Position numbers and translations under genes: made by a program
From: JANNXY01 sp039795755
GTDB lineage: Bacteria; Patescibacteriota; Minisyncoccia; Phycocordibacterales; CAIZIN01
Reading direction: 5' to 3'
NCBI GenBank assembly: GCA_039795755.1
Contig: JBDKLF010000019.1
Span: 1 to 14,242, forward strand
Length of the DNA stretch: 14,242 nucleotides
Shown: piece by piece, positions 1 to 6,373 of the stretch
Numbering within the stretch: the stretch's first letter is position 1
How the letters are laid out: every line of letters begins with the position of its first letter
Notes under the pieces: model-generated
Seen by the model: the letters and a program-made list of their open reading frames with translations, nothing else
The model's database searches: none
What the model was told of the DNA's origin: nothing

Positions 1-145
1 TGTAGTCTCCGTTCTGAGCTGTTGTTGAGTATTTATTCCCCATCCACATGTCTGCGGAAGGGTAAATGACGAGTGAATCTTCTCCTTTCGCCTCAATGAA
101 GAGGAAAAAGGAAACAACGAATGCAACTAACTGACGTGTATTCAT
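1..145 (-). CDS. Secreted or surface protein, N-terminal fragment (partial, runs off the left edge)
   Basis: The minus strand opens with ATG at 145-143 and stays open for 48 codons to the window edge. The N-terminus begins MNTRQLVAFVVSFFLFIEAK, a short basic start, then a hydrophobic stretch (about residues 6-17), then a polar region, which is the pattern of a Sec signal peptide. There is no Cys for a lipobox, so a lipoprotein is unlikely. The mature part begins around EDSLVIYPSADMWMG, which I do not recognise. It follows the histidine kinase gene by 119 nt and has a leader hairpin at 173-192. Function is unknown. The call as a real gene rests on the signal peptide and open frame only. Confidence 0.6.
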   Translation of the reverse strand, partial: MNTRQLVAFVVSFFLFIEAKGEDSLVIYPSADMWMGNKYSTTAQNGDY

Positions 146-172
146 GACTGAGTTTTGGTTTTTGTGTTGAGC

Positions 173-192
173 GATGTAAAAGAGCTTACATC
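173..192 (-). other. Hairpin in the leader of the left-edge secreted protein gene
   Basis: The arms GATGTAA (173-179) and TTACATC (186-192) form a perfect 7-bp stem with a 6-nt loop. It lies 28 nt upstream of the start codon at 145. No T-tract follows on the minus strand, so it is not a clear terminator. It could influence translation or mRNA stability, or be chance. A possible -10 (TATACT, 202-207) sits just upstream, but no good -35 was found. Confidence 0.35.
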
Positions 193-224
193 TGTGAGAC
201 AGTATAAAAAACCTGAGATAAAAT

Positions 225-245
225 TCTCATAAAGTATTCATGAGG
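225..245 (-). terminator. Possible weak terminator after the histidine kinase
   Basis: Twenty nucleotides after the kinase stop codon, the minus strand carries a 5-bp stem (226-230 with 240-244, loop of 9) followed by AATTTTATC. The stem is short and the T-tract imperfect, so termination here would be inefficient. Readthrough into the secreted-protein gene is possible. Confidence 0.25.
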
Positions 246-264
246 TTATGCACAAGTAGTTGCC

Positions 265-1926
265 CTATTTCCCTGCTTCAATTTCCACAAAGAATGTTGA
301 TCCCTTGCCTATACCATCTGATTCTGCCCAAATTCTTCCATTGTGCTTTTCAATCATCTGTTTTGCCACATAGAGACCAAGACCAGTTCCAATTACGTTT
401 GCATCATTAGCATTCTCAGCACGTACGAACTTAGCAAAGAGCTTCGGTAGTGCTTCTGGACTGATTCCCACACCAGTATCTTGCACAGAGAACCGATACT
501 TCGTTCCAAGTTGTTCAACCTTTGCATGTACCCAACCTTGCTTTGTGTACTTCACTGAGTTATCAATAAGATTATTCATTACCTGCTTAATCTTGGCTGC
601 GTCACCACGGAGCGGCATTGCTGCATCTGGAGTTTCAAGTTTGAATTCAAGTTTTGAGCCCTCAATGTTTGGAGTAAGCTCGTTCACAACATCTTTAACA
701 AGATCCTTAAAGTCAAAGTCACTAAAGGTAAATTTCATAGTTCCAAGTTCAATTCGTGTCACATCCAAGAAATCTCCCACGATTTGAATAAGTGATTGGG
801 TTGAACTGTAGATTCGGCGAAGTGGCTCCTTCATGTGTTCCTGTAATTCTCCATAATCACCATCAAGAATAAGTGTAATGTAGCCTTTAATTGCAGTCAT
901 TGGAGCTCTTAGTTGATGCGAAGCAAGTGATACGAATTCAGTCTTTTGCTTATCAAGTACCTTGAGTCGTTCGTTTGCTTTTTCAAGCTGTCCCTTCTGA
1001 CTTTGAATAAGCTCTCTTGATTCGATTTCATTACGCACGCTTCTAATAAGGAATCTTCCAAAGATGATTACAAGAAGTAGAGTAACCCCGGTAAGGATTA
1101 TTGCAGCCTCACTTTGCGCAAAGAAAAATTGAGAGGCAACAAGTGTTATAAGTGTCGCAACAATGCCTTGAGTTGTAAATACTTTAATATCAAATGCTTT
1201 GTATTTAATAATTAAATATCCTAGATATATAAGCAAAATTGGCATCCCAAACAAACCGTATATTTCATAGTTATATGCAGATTCAACGGCAGCGTAGTTT
1301 ACAAGCAGGTTTACTGAGAGTGTTGCACTAAAGAAAAAGAATAGGAACGTAATTATTCCAATACTACTTAATAAAACTTTGCTCTTCTCTGTGGTCTTTC
1401 TATATTGAAATATCGAAAAGAATATTGATACAACTACAAATATTCCCTCCACATAATAAGGATATATTGCAATCAACTCATCCTCAATCGCTTCACATGT
1501 ATTTGCGTCGAAGCTTGTTAAGTTGTGGCCGAAAAAAGTCCAGATTATTGTTGGAGAAAGTGCAAGTAAACAAAGTAATTTTTGCCAAAGCGGTAGATCG
1601 TTATTTGTAGTAAATGTATATAAGAAATAGTATGAGAAAAAGAAGAAAAGAAGTGCAAACAAATCAACAAGACTCCAAGAAAACATTACCTTGTCAGATC
1701 CAAGAAATGCAAACCACGATGCTAGGTCAAGGAAACACCATGCAGCAAAACACAAACAAACAGCAAAGAGTGTAAAACTTTGAATCCTCCTATCTCTTAT
1801 CCAAACGTAACCTCCAAACAATATTGCAACTAACGCAGTTGGAATATGAGAATACAAAATTAAACTAACAGGGACTTGGTTTATCAAGAAGTCGTAGCAA
1901 TATTTTACATTTACAAGTATGTCCAT
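265..1926 (-). CDS. Membrane sensor histidine kinase, orphan (no adjacent response regulator)
   Basis: A 553-aa two-component sensor kinase. Residues 1-290 carry about eight hydrophobic helices (for example 21-40, 50-75, 86-105, 115-133, 158-173, 186-210, 224-241, 255-292), resembling 7TM-type sensor inputs, with no recognisable PAS or HAMP domain. A charged, probably coiled-coil linker (297-330) leads to the HisKA domain, with the H-box SLASHQLRAPMTAIKGY and phospho-acceptor His337. The HATPase domain is intact: N-box around NNLIDNSVKY (451-460), G1 DTGVGI (483-488), F-box KLFAKF (495-500) and G2 GTGLGL (513-518). It should autophosphorylate His337 with ATP and pass phosphate to a response regulator encoded elsewhere. 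It is last in a probable operon, 6 nt after the Cys-rich protein gene. The signal sensed cannot be told from sequence. Arg codons include AGG and AGA, unlike the ribosomal genes. Confidence 0.95.
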   Translation of the reverse strand: MDILVNVKYCYDFLINQVPVSLILYSHIPTALVAILFGGYVWIRDRRIQSFTLFAVCLCFAAWCFLDLASWFAFLGSDKVMFSWSLVDLFALLFFFFSYYFLYTFTTNNDLPLWQKLLCLLALSPTIIWTFFGHNLTSFDANTCEAIEDELIAIYPYYVEGIFVVVSIFFSIFQYRKTTEKSKVLLSSIGIITFLFFFFSATLSVNLLVNYAAVESAYNYEIYGLFGMPILLIYLGYLIIKYKAFDIKVFTTQGIVATLITLVASQFFFAQSEAAIILTGVTLLLVIIFGRFLIRSVRNEIESRELIQSQKGQLEKANERLKVLDKQKTEFVSLASHQLRAPMTAIKGYITLILDGDYGELQEHMKEPLRRIYSSTQSLIQIVGDFLDVTRIELGTMKFTFSDFDFKDLVKDVVNELTPNIEGSKLEFKLETPDAAMPLRGDAAKIKQVMNNLIDNSVKYTKQGWVHAKVEQLGTKYRFSVQDTGVGISPEALPKLFAKFVRAENANDANVIGTGLGLYVAKQMIEKHNGRIWAESDGIGKGSTFFVEIEAGK

Positions 1927-1932
1927 AGAAAT

Positions 1933-2337
1933 TTATTTTGTTACAGTTGACGTTGATTTTACTAATTTAAAGTCAGGTTCATTATCAGAACTTTCACTTG
2001 AGCATATCTCACCTTCATCGAGACTTGCTTCCGAACAATTTATTTCCATGCAACTTTGAAAGTCACTACATTTAAAATTTTCACATGAATGTTCTTCAAG
2101 GCATGCTGGTGCATACTTTTTTAGAATACTGATTTTTTTGTATGGTTCCTGATCACACTCTGAATCAATTTCGGTATTACAATCAGACACGAAGCATTGT
2201 TCAATTTCGGTATTACAGTTCACTGCTACGTTTATTACAAAATTTTTATTTATTACAAAGTCGTTAAATCTATACCAGATTAAAGTTGAAATCAGAATAG
2301 TTATTAATAAAATAAGATACGTAGGATTTTTGTGCAT
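1933..2337 (-). CDS. Cys-rich membrane-anchored protein of unknown function
   Basis: A 134-aa protein I do not recognise. Residues 6-22 form one hydrophobic segment after a short basic start (MHKNPTY), so it is a signal anchor or signal peptide and the rest is likely outside the membrane. The remainder is acidic and contains ten cysteines (41, 48, 53, 61, 79, 85, 90, 96, 101, 112). Two consecutive 12-residue units start at 41 (CNTEIEQC) and 53 (CNTEIDSEC), matching a 17-bp direct repeat in DNA. This suggests disulphide-stabilised or metal-binding small modules at the cell surface. It ends 6 nt before the histidine kinase and starts 22 nt after the 272-aa gene, so it is likely co-transcribed. 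A role as a partner of the kinase is only a guess from context. The Cys could also be reduced metal ligands if the chain were cytoplasmic. Confidence 0.75.
   Translation of the reverse strand: MHKNPTYLILLITILISTLIWYRFNDFVINKNFVINVAVNCNTEIEQCFVSDCNTEIDSECDQEPYKKISILKKYAPACLEEHSCENFKCSDFQSCMEINCSEASLDEGEICSSESSDNEPDFKLVKSTSTVTK
2165..2217. repeat. Two 17-bp direct repeats, 36 bp apart, inside the Cys-rich gene
   Basis: The sequence TCAATTTCGGTATTACA occurs at 2165-2181 and again at 2201-2217. The 36-bp offset is exactly 12 codons, so the repeat keeps frame and encodes the CNTEI units at residues 41 and 53. This looks like an old internal duplication whose second halves have diverged. Confidence 0.85.
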
Positions 2338-2359
2338 TACATAAATAGTATCAAATGTA

Positions 2360-3178
2360 CTATTTTAATCCAGTTAGTTTTTCACTACTTATTTTTTCTT
2401 TCACAAAACATTTATCTTCTATAGGGTGACACATCCAAAAATCATCACCCTCAATATCAGTGGGCTCCAGTGCAACAATCAGAGGTTTTTTACCAGTTTT
2501 TTCGTATACTTCAATAAAAGCTGGTAGTACAACATTCTTTGTAAATTCGATTTCTTTTTCGTTAATCATAAAGTTTTCGAATAATATTCCATGCGTTGTT
2601 ATTATTTCAAAGAATGACTTGTAATATTCCTTTGCTCTCCCCCCATGAGCCTGAATCCAATCTGACATGTCAAAAACTTCATATGGAATAGTTGGGAAGT
2701 TTTTTTTAAGCAATTCGTGATGGAAATCCACAAGCTTTTCTCCCCAAATTGTTTTAATTTCTGAAATCGACTTATTGTTTGATTCGTTTACGTCGATAAT
2801 TGTTTTATATTCAACTCTGTTTGAGCCAGTACTATCCTTTCCTTTAAAAAAACATAGCTTGCCAAGTAAAAGTTTAGCCTGATTTTGAGATGTGAATCTG
2901 TCAGAATTATATTCAAGTATAATAGGTTTCAACTCAACAGCATCAGTGATACTAAAAAATCTTCGAAGTTCGTAATTTGATGCTCCTACATGTCTGAAAA
3001 TTACAGCCTGAAGATGATTTTGGCACAAAACAGAAGGTATATTTGAGTTACCGTTTAGTTTAACCTCCTTCTCTCGTTTTTTTAATTCAGCAACTGCCTC
3101 CCGAATTGGTGTGTATAAAAATTTATTAAAAACATCATGATCCAATGTTATCTCCTCTATTTTTTCTGTAAGGCTCAT
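2360..3178 (-). CDS. Conserved-looking hypothetical soluble protein
   Basis: A 272-aa protein with no signal peptide and no membrane segment, so probably cytoplasmic. I cannot assign a family. Regions that look constrained include NYELRRFFSITDA (68-80), WGEKLVDFHHELL (145-157), the GG-RAKEYYKSFF stretch (179-190), NGILFENF-like GILFENF (197-203) and DDFWMCHP (245-252). These recurrent aromatic and His/Asp residues might form an active or metal site, but I see no known catalytic motif. The ATG at 3178 lies one base after the transporter stop codon, so the two genes are tightly coupled and probably translated from one mRNA. The next gene, for the Cys-rich protein, starts 22 nt downstream. From memory, similar proteins occur as hypothetical genes in Parcubacteria-type genomes; this was not checked. 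Confidence 0.75.
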   Translation of the reverse strand: MSLTEKIEEITLDHDVFNKFLYTPIREAVAELKKREKEVKLNGNSNIPSVLCQNHLQAVIFRHVGASNYELRRFFSITDAVELKPIILEYNSDRFTSQNQAKLLLGKLCFFKGKDSTGSNRVEYKTIIDVNESNNKSISEIKTIWGEKLVDFHHELLKKNFPTIPYEVFDMSDWIQAHGGRAKEYYKSFFEIITTHGILFENFMINEKEIEFTKNVVLPAFIEVYEKTGKKPLIVALEPTDIEGDDFWMCHPIEDKCFVKEKISSEKLTGLK

Positions 3179-3179
3179 T

Positions 3180-4100
3180 TTATTTAAATAGAAGATAGGT
3201 TCCGATAAGGATAATTAATATAGAGATTGCTTTATGAATGATGTGTCGTGTTGTAATTTTTTCCTGCGAAATATGTGGGAAAAACATTGTCATTATTATT
3301 CCCATTGCGAAAACAAATACTGGTTGGAACGATCCTATTAGTAGAACTACTGCGATTGGAGCCAATAATAGTGCGTAGTTCGTGCACATGTTTCCAGCCA
3401 AGGTAAGTACCTCGCTTCCAATATTTAAACCTAGAATTTGGAACCTTCTATTTTTATGATAAATAATCTTGAAAAAATCGGTTCTAAATTTCTTAAAAAA
3501 CACTAAAAGAAAAAGACCGAAAGTGAGTAAACCTAAATGTTCCCAAAAAGTTGATTTGAGAAAACCGGCATCAATCGCAATTAACTTAAACATAGTCTCG
3601 TAAAGTGCAAAAAGAATACCGTTACAAAGCATTAGTAGGAAAACTTTTCCTTTCAGCTTGAGCTTCTCTTCCTCAGCAAATTCAAGTGATATTATTACAG
3701 CACCAAGAATCGTCACTAAAGATCCAATAATTTGCAGTGTTGTAAGTTTTTCATTTAGAAAAAAGAATCCAAATATAAAACCAAAAACAGGAATCATTTG
3801 CATTAAAGGAACAACTATAGAAGCTTCCTCTTCATTTAGAGCGTATAGGTAGGCCATGATTGAAATGGCGCCGATTATACCTGCACTCATTAAGGTTAAG
3901 ATTCCTGTTAAGGAAATGTCAAAAATATCACTAGCGAAAAAAGGAATTGTACAGACAACAATTACACCTGCAAATGTTGAAAAAATCATCAATGCACCAA
4001 CACTTGCTTCGGTAGAGTGTTTTGAAAGTAAATACTTGTCAGCGTGATTAACTGCTGCCCATAGTAGCGGTGCGCATAAAGCTATCAAAAACCAGGTCAT
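3180..4100 (-). CDS. EamA/DMT-superfamily transporter (10 membrane segments)
   Basis: A 306-aa integral membrane protein with about ten hydrophobic helices in two five-helix halves, the layout of EamA (drug/metabolite transporter) proteins. The first half ends with the typical run AYLYALNEEEASIVVPLMQM followed by a helix and the FFLNEKLTTLQIIGSLVTILG segment, which matches the EamA helix 4-5 hallmark of a Glu just before the last helix. The second half repeats it with NYALLLAPIAVVLLIGSFQP. The frame is open to 4391, but I chose ATG 4100 because the extra 97 residues overlap the upstream gene and its terminator, and because an extended -10 promoter ends 12 nt before this ATG. The substrate is unknown; members export metabolites, amino acids or sugars. 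It heads the operon that ends with the histidine kinase. Confidence 0.9.
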   Translation of the reverse strand: MTWFLIALCAPLLWAAVNHADKYLLSKHSTEASVGALMIFSTFAGVIVVCTIPFFASDIFDISLTGILTLMSAGIIGAISIMAYLYALNEEEASIVVPLMQMIPVFGFIFGFFFLNEKLTTLQIIGSLVTILGAVIISLEFAEEEKLKLKGKVFLLMLCNGILFALYETMFKLIAIDAGFLKSTFWEHLGLLTFGLFLLVFFKKFRTDFFKIIYHKNRRFQILGLNIGSEVLTLAGNMCTNYALLLAPIAVVLLIGSFQPVFVFAMGIIMTMFFPHISQEKITTRHIIHKAISILIILIGTYLLFK

Positions 4101-4112
4101 ATTTGTATTTAA

Positions 4113-4140
4113 AATATAGCATGTATTGCCAATAAAGCAA
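4113..4140 (-). promoter_or_regulatory. Promoter of the transporter-kinase operon
   Basis: On the minus strand a -35 TTGCTT (4135-4140) and an extended -10 TGC-TATATT (-10 at 4113-4118) are 16 bp apart. The -10 ends 12 nt before the ATG at 4100, predicting a leader of only about 5-6 nt. It follows the terminator of the upstream gene. Confidence 0.6.
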
Positions 4141-4143
4141 AAT

Positions 4144-4180
4144 AAAAACACGCCGGCTACAAGTTTGCAGTGGCGTGTTT
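4144..4180 (-). terminator. Rho-independent terminator overlapping the end of the 178-aa gene
   Basis: Arms 4172-4180 and 4146-4154 form a perfect 9-bp stem (AAACACGCC / GGCGTGTTT), followed on the minus strand by TTTTTATT counting the end of the stem. The 17-nt loop contains the TAG stop codon (4157-4159) of the upstream gene, so the last codons (K-H-A) are in the stem. This ends the 178-aa transcript just before the transporter promoter. Confidence 0.8.
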
Positions 4181-4693
4181 GAAGAAGAAAAACTTTATTA
4201 ATGCTATGAGCGCACTGCATCGAAAAGTCCAATAGGCATTTGCAATGACAGTGCTTGCACCAAAGATTATCCAAAGTTTCTTGTTCAGACCCTTGAAACT
4301 GCCACGTGTGAAATACGCCGTGGTGATAAAAGGGTCTTTGAAGATACTGAGGAGGAAGAACATGAATATGTCCCCCTTTCTTAGTGCCCACGCAAGCAGT
4401 CGAACAAAGATGTTTCGCTTGCTTGTATCTGAGCTTTTTAGCTCATTGAGTGCACCAGCTCCCACCCAATCTTGGCCTTTGCGCTCGAAGTATACAAGGG
4501 TGCCTGCGCAGATAATGCACGAGAGAGTTCCCATAAGGATACCTCCCCATACATATCCGAACCACCATAGTGCACCTGGATACAGCAGCTCGTTGAAGAT
4601 CCAGCTCACTGCTGCCCACAGACCATGACCAAATAGCATTAACCGAATCTTTTCTTTGTGTTTTTTGAGGAACTTAAATATACGGCTTTCCAC
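4157..4693 (-). CDS. Small polytopic membrane protein of unknown function
   Basis: A 178-aa protein with four hydrophobic stretches, roughly 18-38, 43-68, 107-128 and 139-171. It is rich in Trp and aromatic residues (ALWWFGYVWGG at 41-51) and has basic loops. I do not recognise the family. The start is GTG at 4693, chosen because a strong Shine-Dalgarno AAAGGAG lies 6 nt upstream; this is the only gene in the window with such a site. It has its own near-consensus promoter (4737-4764) and its own terminator, so it is a single-gene transcription unit between the dnaJ operon and the transporter-kinase operon. The function, and any link to the neighbours, is not evident. Confidence 0.75.
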   Translation of the reverse strand: MESRIFKFLKKHKEKIRLMLFGHGLWAAVSWIFNELLYPGALWWFGYVWGGILMGTLSCIICAGTLVYFERKGQDWVGAGALNELKSSDTSKRNIFVRLLAWALRKGDIFMFFLLSIFKDPFITTAYFTRGSFKGLNKKLWIIFGASTVIANAYWTFRCSALIALIKFFFFKHATANL

Positions 4694-4698
4694 TTAGG

Positions 4699-4706
4699 AC
4701 TCCTTT
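4699..4706 (-). promoter_or_regulatory. Strong Shine-Dalgarno site deciding the GTG start
   Basis: The minus strand reads AAAGGAGT, then TCCTAA-type spacing, then GTG at 4693. It matches the 3' end of 16S rRNA over the AAGGAG core with 6 nt spacing. It stands out because the other genes here lack such a site. Confidence 0.85.
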
Positions 4707-4736
4707 CGTTGATTGTTGAATTTAGTTGCTGTTATT

Positions 4737-4764
4737 ATTTTAACAGATTATTCAATATTGTCAA
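4737..4764 (-). promoter_or_regulatory. Near-consensus promoter for the 178-aa membrane protein
   Basis: The minus strand has a perfect -35 TTGACA (4759-4764), a 16-bp spacer and an extended -10 TGT-TAAAAT (-10 at 4737-4742). The predicted transcript starts near 4730, giving a leader of about 37 nt that contains the Shine-Dalgarno site. Confidence 0.75.
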
Positions 4765-4781
4765 TACTAGAAAATACAGGT

Positions 4782-5231
4782 TTATTCCCTCGCACTCACC
4801 ACCAAAGCCACGAACGGTATCAAGGCCAAAATTGTCGTTGAAAGTACCCCATTGAAGAACCCATCAACTACTCCAGAGACATTATAAAGTGCTGATAATT
4901 GTGGGAGAAATACATAATATACAAAGGCAATCTGAGCCAATGCTCCCGCAGAGAGTACGATTGCATCAATCCATCGCTTGGCATTGGTAAATGCAAACCC
5001 AGCCGAAACGGTTCTTCGGAGTACATAGAGTACTAGTACAAACACCACAACAAACAACCCTACTATAACTGCAGGTTCCTTGGATGACACTTTCCCCTTC
5101 ACAATATCGTAGAGGAAATATGCTGGATAGAATGAGAGAATGAATGCAGTGAGGTATGACTTACCGTATCGATATGCGGTAAAGACAAAAAAGATTCCAA
5201 TAGCTGCAAGAACAATGATGTCGATATTCAT
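4782..5231 (-). CDS. Small polytopic membrane protein, co-transcribed with dnaJ
   Basis: A 149-aa protein with about five hydrophobic segments (3-19, 26-44, 53-71, 88-108, 124-146) and short loops. Length and layout loosely resemble CvpA-type (colicin V production) membrane proteins, but no diagnostic motif is visible, so I leave the family open. The ATG at 5231 is 8 nt after the dnaJ stop codon and no promoter or terminator is seen in between, so it is very likely made from the dnaK-dnaJ mRNA. This suggests, without proving, a role in envelope stress. Confidence 0.7.
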   Translation of the reverse strand: MNIDIIVLAAIGIFFVFTAYRYGKSYLTAFILSFYPAYFLYDIVKGKVSSKEPAVIVGLFVVVFVLVLYVLRRTVSAGFAFTNAKRWIDAIVLSAGALAQIAFVYYVFLPQLSALYNVSGVVDGFFNGVLSTTILALIPFVALVVSARE

Positions 5232-5239
5232 GCTTACTA

Positions 5240-6307
5240 TTATAATCCCTTCTCCTTCAATTCTTCAACCAACTTATGCTCATCCTTACTTAATTTCTTC
5301 GGAAGATTGATCTTTACATGGAGATAGATGAAGATTGTCTTGTACTTCACTCGAAGTACTTCTCCGAATTGAATACCTGCTGGAATTTTCACATCTAGTG
5401 TTCCATCAAGTGTGTCGATAGTCTTTGTAGCACCAAGGAGTGCTTCTGAGAGTTTGAGATTGAGATCCATTTCAATATTGTTCTCCACTTTCTTGAAGTG
5501 TGAATGTGCAGCAACATGAAGTCGAATATAGAGATCACCACTTGCACCTCCCGACATGGCTTCTCCGCGTCCGGTCACCCGAAGCATTTCTCCGTCTTCG
5601 ATACTTGCAGGTACTTTGACTTCGATAGTCTCAGTCTTGCGTTCGATGCCTTTACCATGACAAGTACTACATGATTTCTCAGGAATAGTTCCCTTGCCAT
5701 GACAAGTCTCACAAGTCTTTGTGGTTGCCATTTGACCGAGAATGGTGCGTCGGATTTCTTTGACACTTCCCTTCCCACTACAAGTCTTACAGGTAGTTTG
5801 TCGAGTTCCTGGTTCACCACCAGTTCCTTTGCAATGGCTACATGCGCTGTTCTTGGTAATAGTAATACTCTTGGTGGCTCCAAATATTGCTTCCGCAAAG
5901 GTGAGCTTGAGATCAACGGTAATATCAGCACCCTTCTGAGATCGTGATCGTCGGCCTCCACCACCGAACATGTCTCCAAATATATCTCCGAGATCGAACT
6001 CAAAGCCCTCTCCGCCTTGTGTACCACCTGCCATATCAGACCAGTTGAAGCCGCCAAAGCCTCCCTGACCACCGAATCCTCCGCCACCCATGTTTGCTCC
6101 CGCACGACCGAATTGATCGTACTGAGCGCGCTTCTGATCGTCTGACAATACTGAATAGGCTTCATTCAATTCCTTGAATTTCTCAGCATTTCCACCTTGC
6201 TTGTCGGGGTGATGTTCTTGAGCGGCTTTTCGAAAAGCTTTCTTGATCTCATCTTTCGACGCATTCTTATTTATTCCCAATGATTCGTAATAGTCTTTTT
6301 TTGCCAT
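5240..6307 (-). CDS. dnaJ: Chaperone protein DnaJ (Hsp40, type I)
   Basis: This 355-aa co-chaperone delivers unfolded proteins to DnaK and stimulates its ATPase. The J-domain (about 5-67) has the essential HPD at 33-35. A Gly/Phe-rich linker follows (about 68-118). Four zinc-finger repeats are complete: CSHCKGTG (156), CKTCSGKG (173), CETCHGKG (199) and CSTCHGKG (213), eight Cys for two zinc ions. The C-terminal substrate-binding domains follow. One oddity: around residues 319-328 the chain reads RVKYKTIFIY, where the family normally has a Gly-rich GKGVP...GDL segment, so about 9-10 residues of a conserved loop are absent. The protein is shorter than the E. coli form (376 aa). The gene starts 66 nt after dnaK, across a strong hairpin. 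Confidence 0.97.
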   Translation of the reverse strand: MAKKDYYESLGINKNASKDEIKKAFRKAAQEHHPDKQGGNAEKFKELNEAYSVLSDDQKRAQYDQFGRAGANMGGGGFGGQGGFGGFNWSDMAGGTQGGEGFEFDLGDIFGDMFGGGGRRSRSQKGADITVDLKLTFAEAIFGATKSITITKNSACSHCKGTGGEPGTRQTTCKTCSGKGSVKEIRRTILGQMATTKTCETCHGKGTIPEKSCSTCHGKGIERKTETIEVKVPASIEDGEMLRVTGRGEAMSGGASGDLYIRLHVAAHSHFKKVENNIEMDLNLKLSEALLGATKTIDTLDGTLDVKIPAGIQFGEVLRVKYKTIFIYLHVKINLPKKLSKDEHKLVEELKEKGL

Positions 6308-6329
6308 GGTAATTATATGATCCTACATA

Positions 6330-6353
6330 CTGAACAGGATTATTCCTGTTCAG
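6330..6353 (-). other. Perfect 10-bp hairpin between dnaK and dnaJ
   Basis: CTGAACAGGA (6330-6339) pairs fully with TCCTGTTCAG (6344-6353) around a 4-nt loop. On the minus strand it is followed by TATGTAGG, not by a T-tract, so it is not a standard terminator. It begins 20 nt after the dnaK stop. An mRNA-processing or stability element that sets the DnaK:DnaJ ratio is a reasonable guess. Confidence 0.65.
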
Positions 6354-6373
6354 AAGTAAGACCTTATGAGTAA

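Noticed and set aside
4101..4391. A 97-residue N-terminal extension of the transporter frame
   Set aside because: It overlaps the 178-aa gene and its terminator in another frame, has no family resemblance, and a promoter sits just before ATG 4100.
4741..4781. A terminator after the dnaJ-linked membrane protein gene
   Set aside because: Only the short palindrome CAATATTG is present, which also lies in the promoter spacer; there is no usable stem with a T-tract.
5575..6165. Long open frame of 196 codons antisense-shifted within dnaJ, and several others inside dnaK and rpoA
   Set aside because: They are shadows of real genes in another frame. Their proteins are low in complexity and have no recognisable features.
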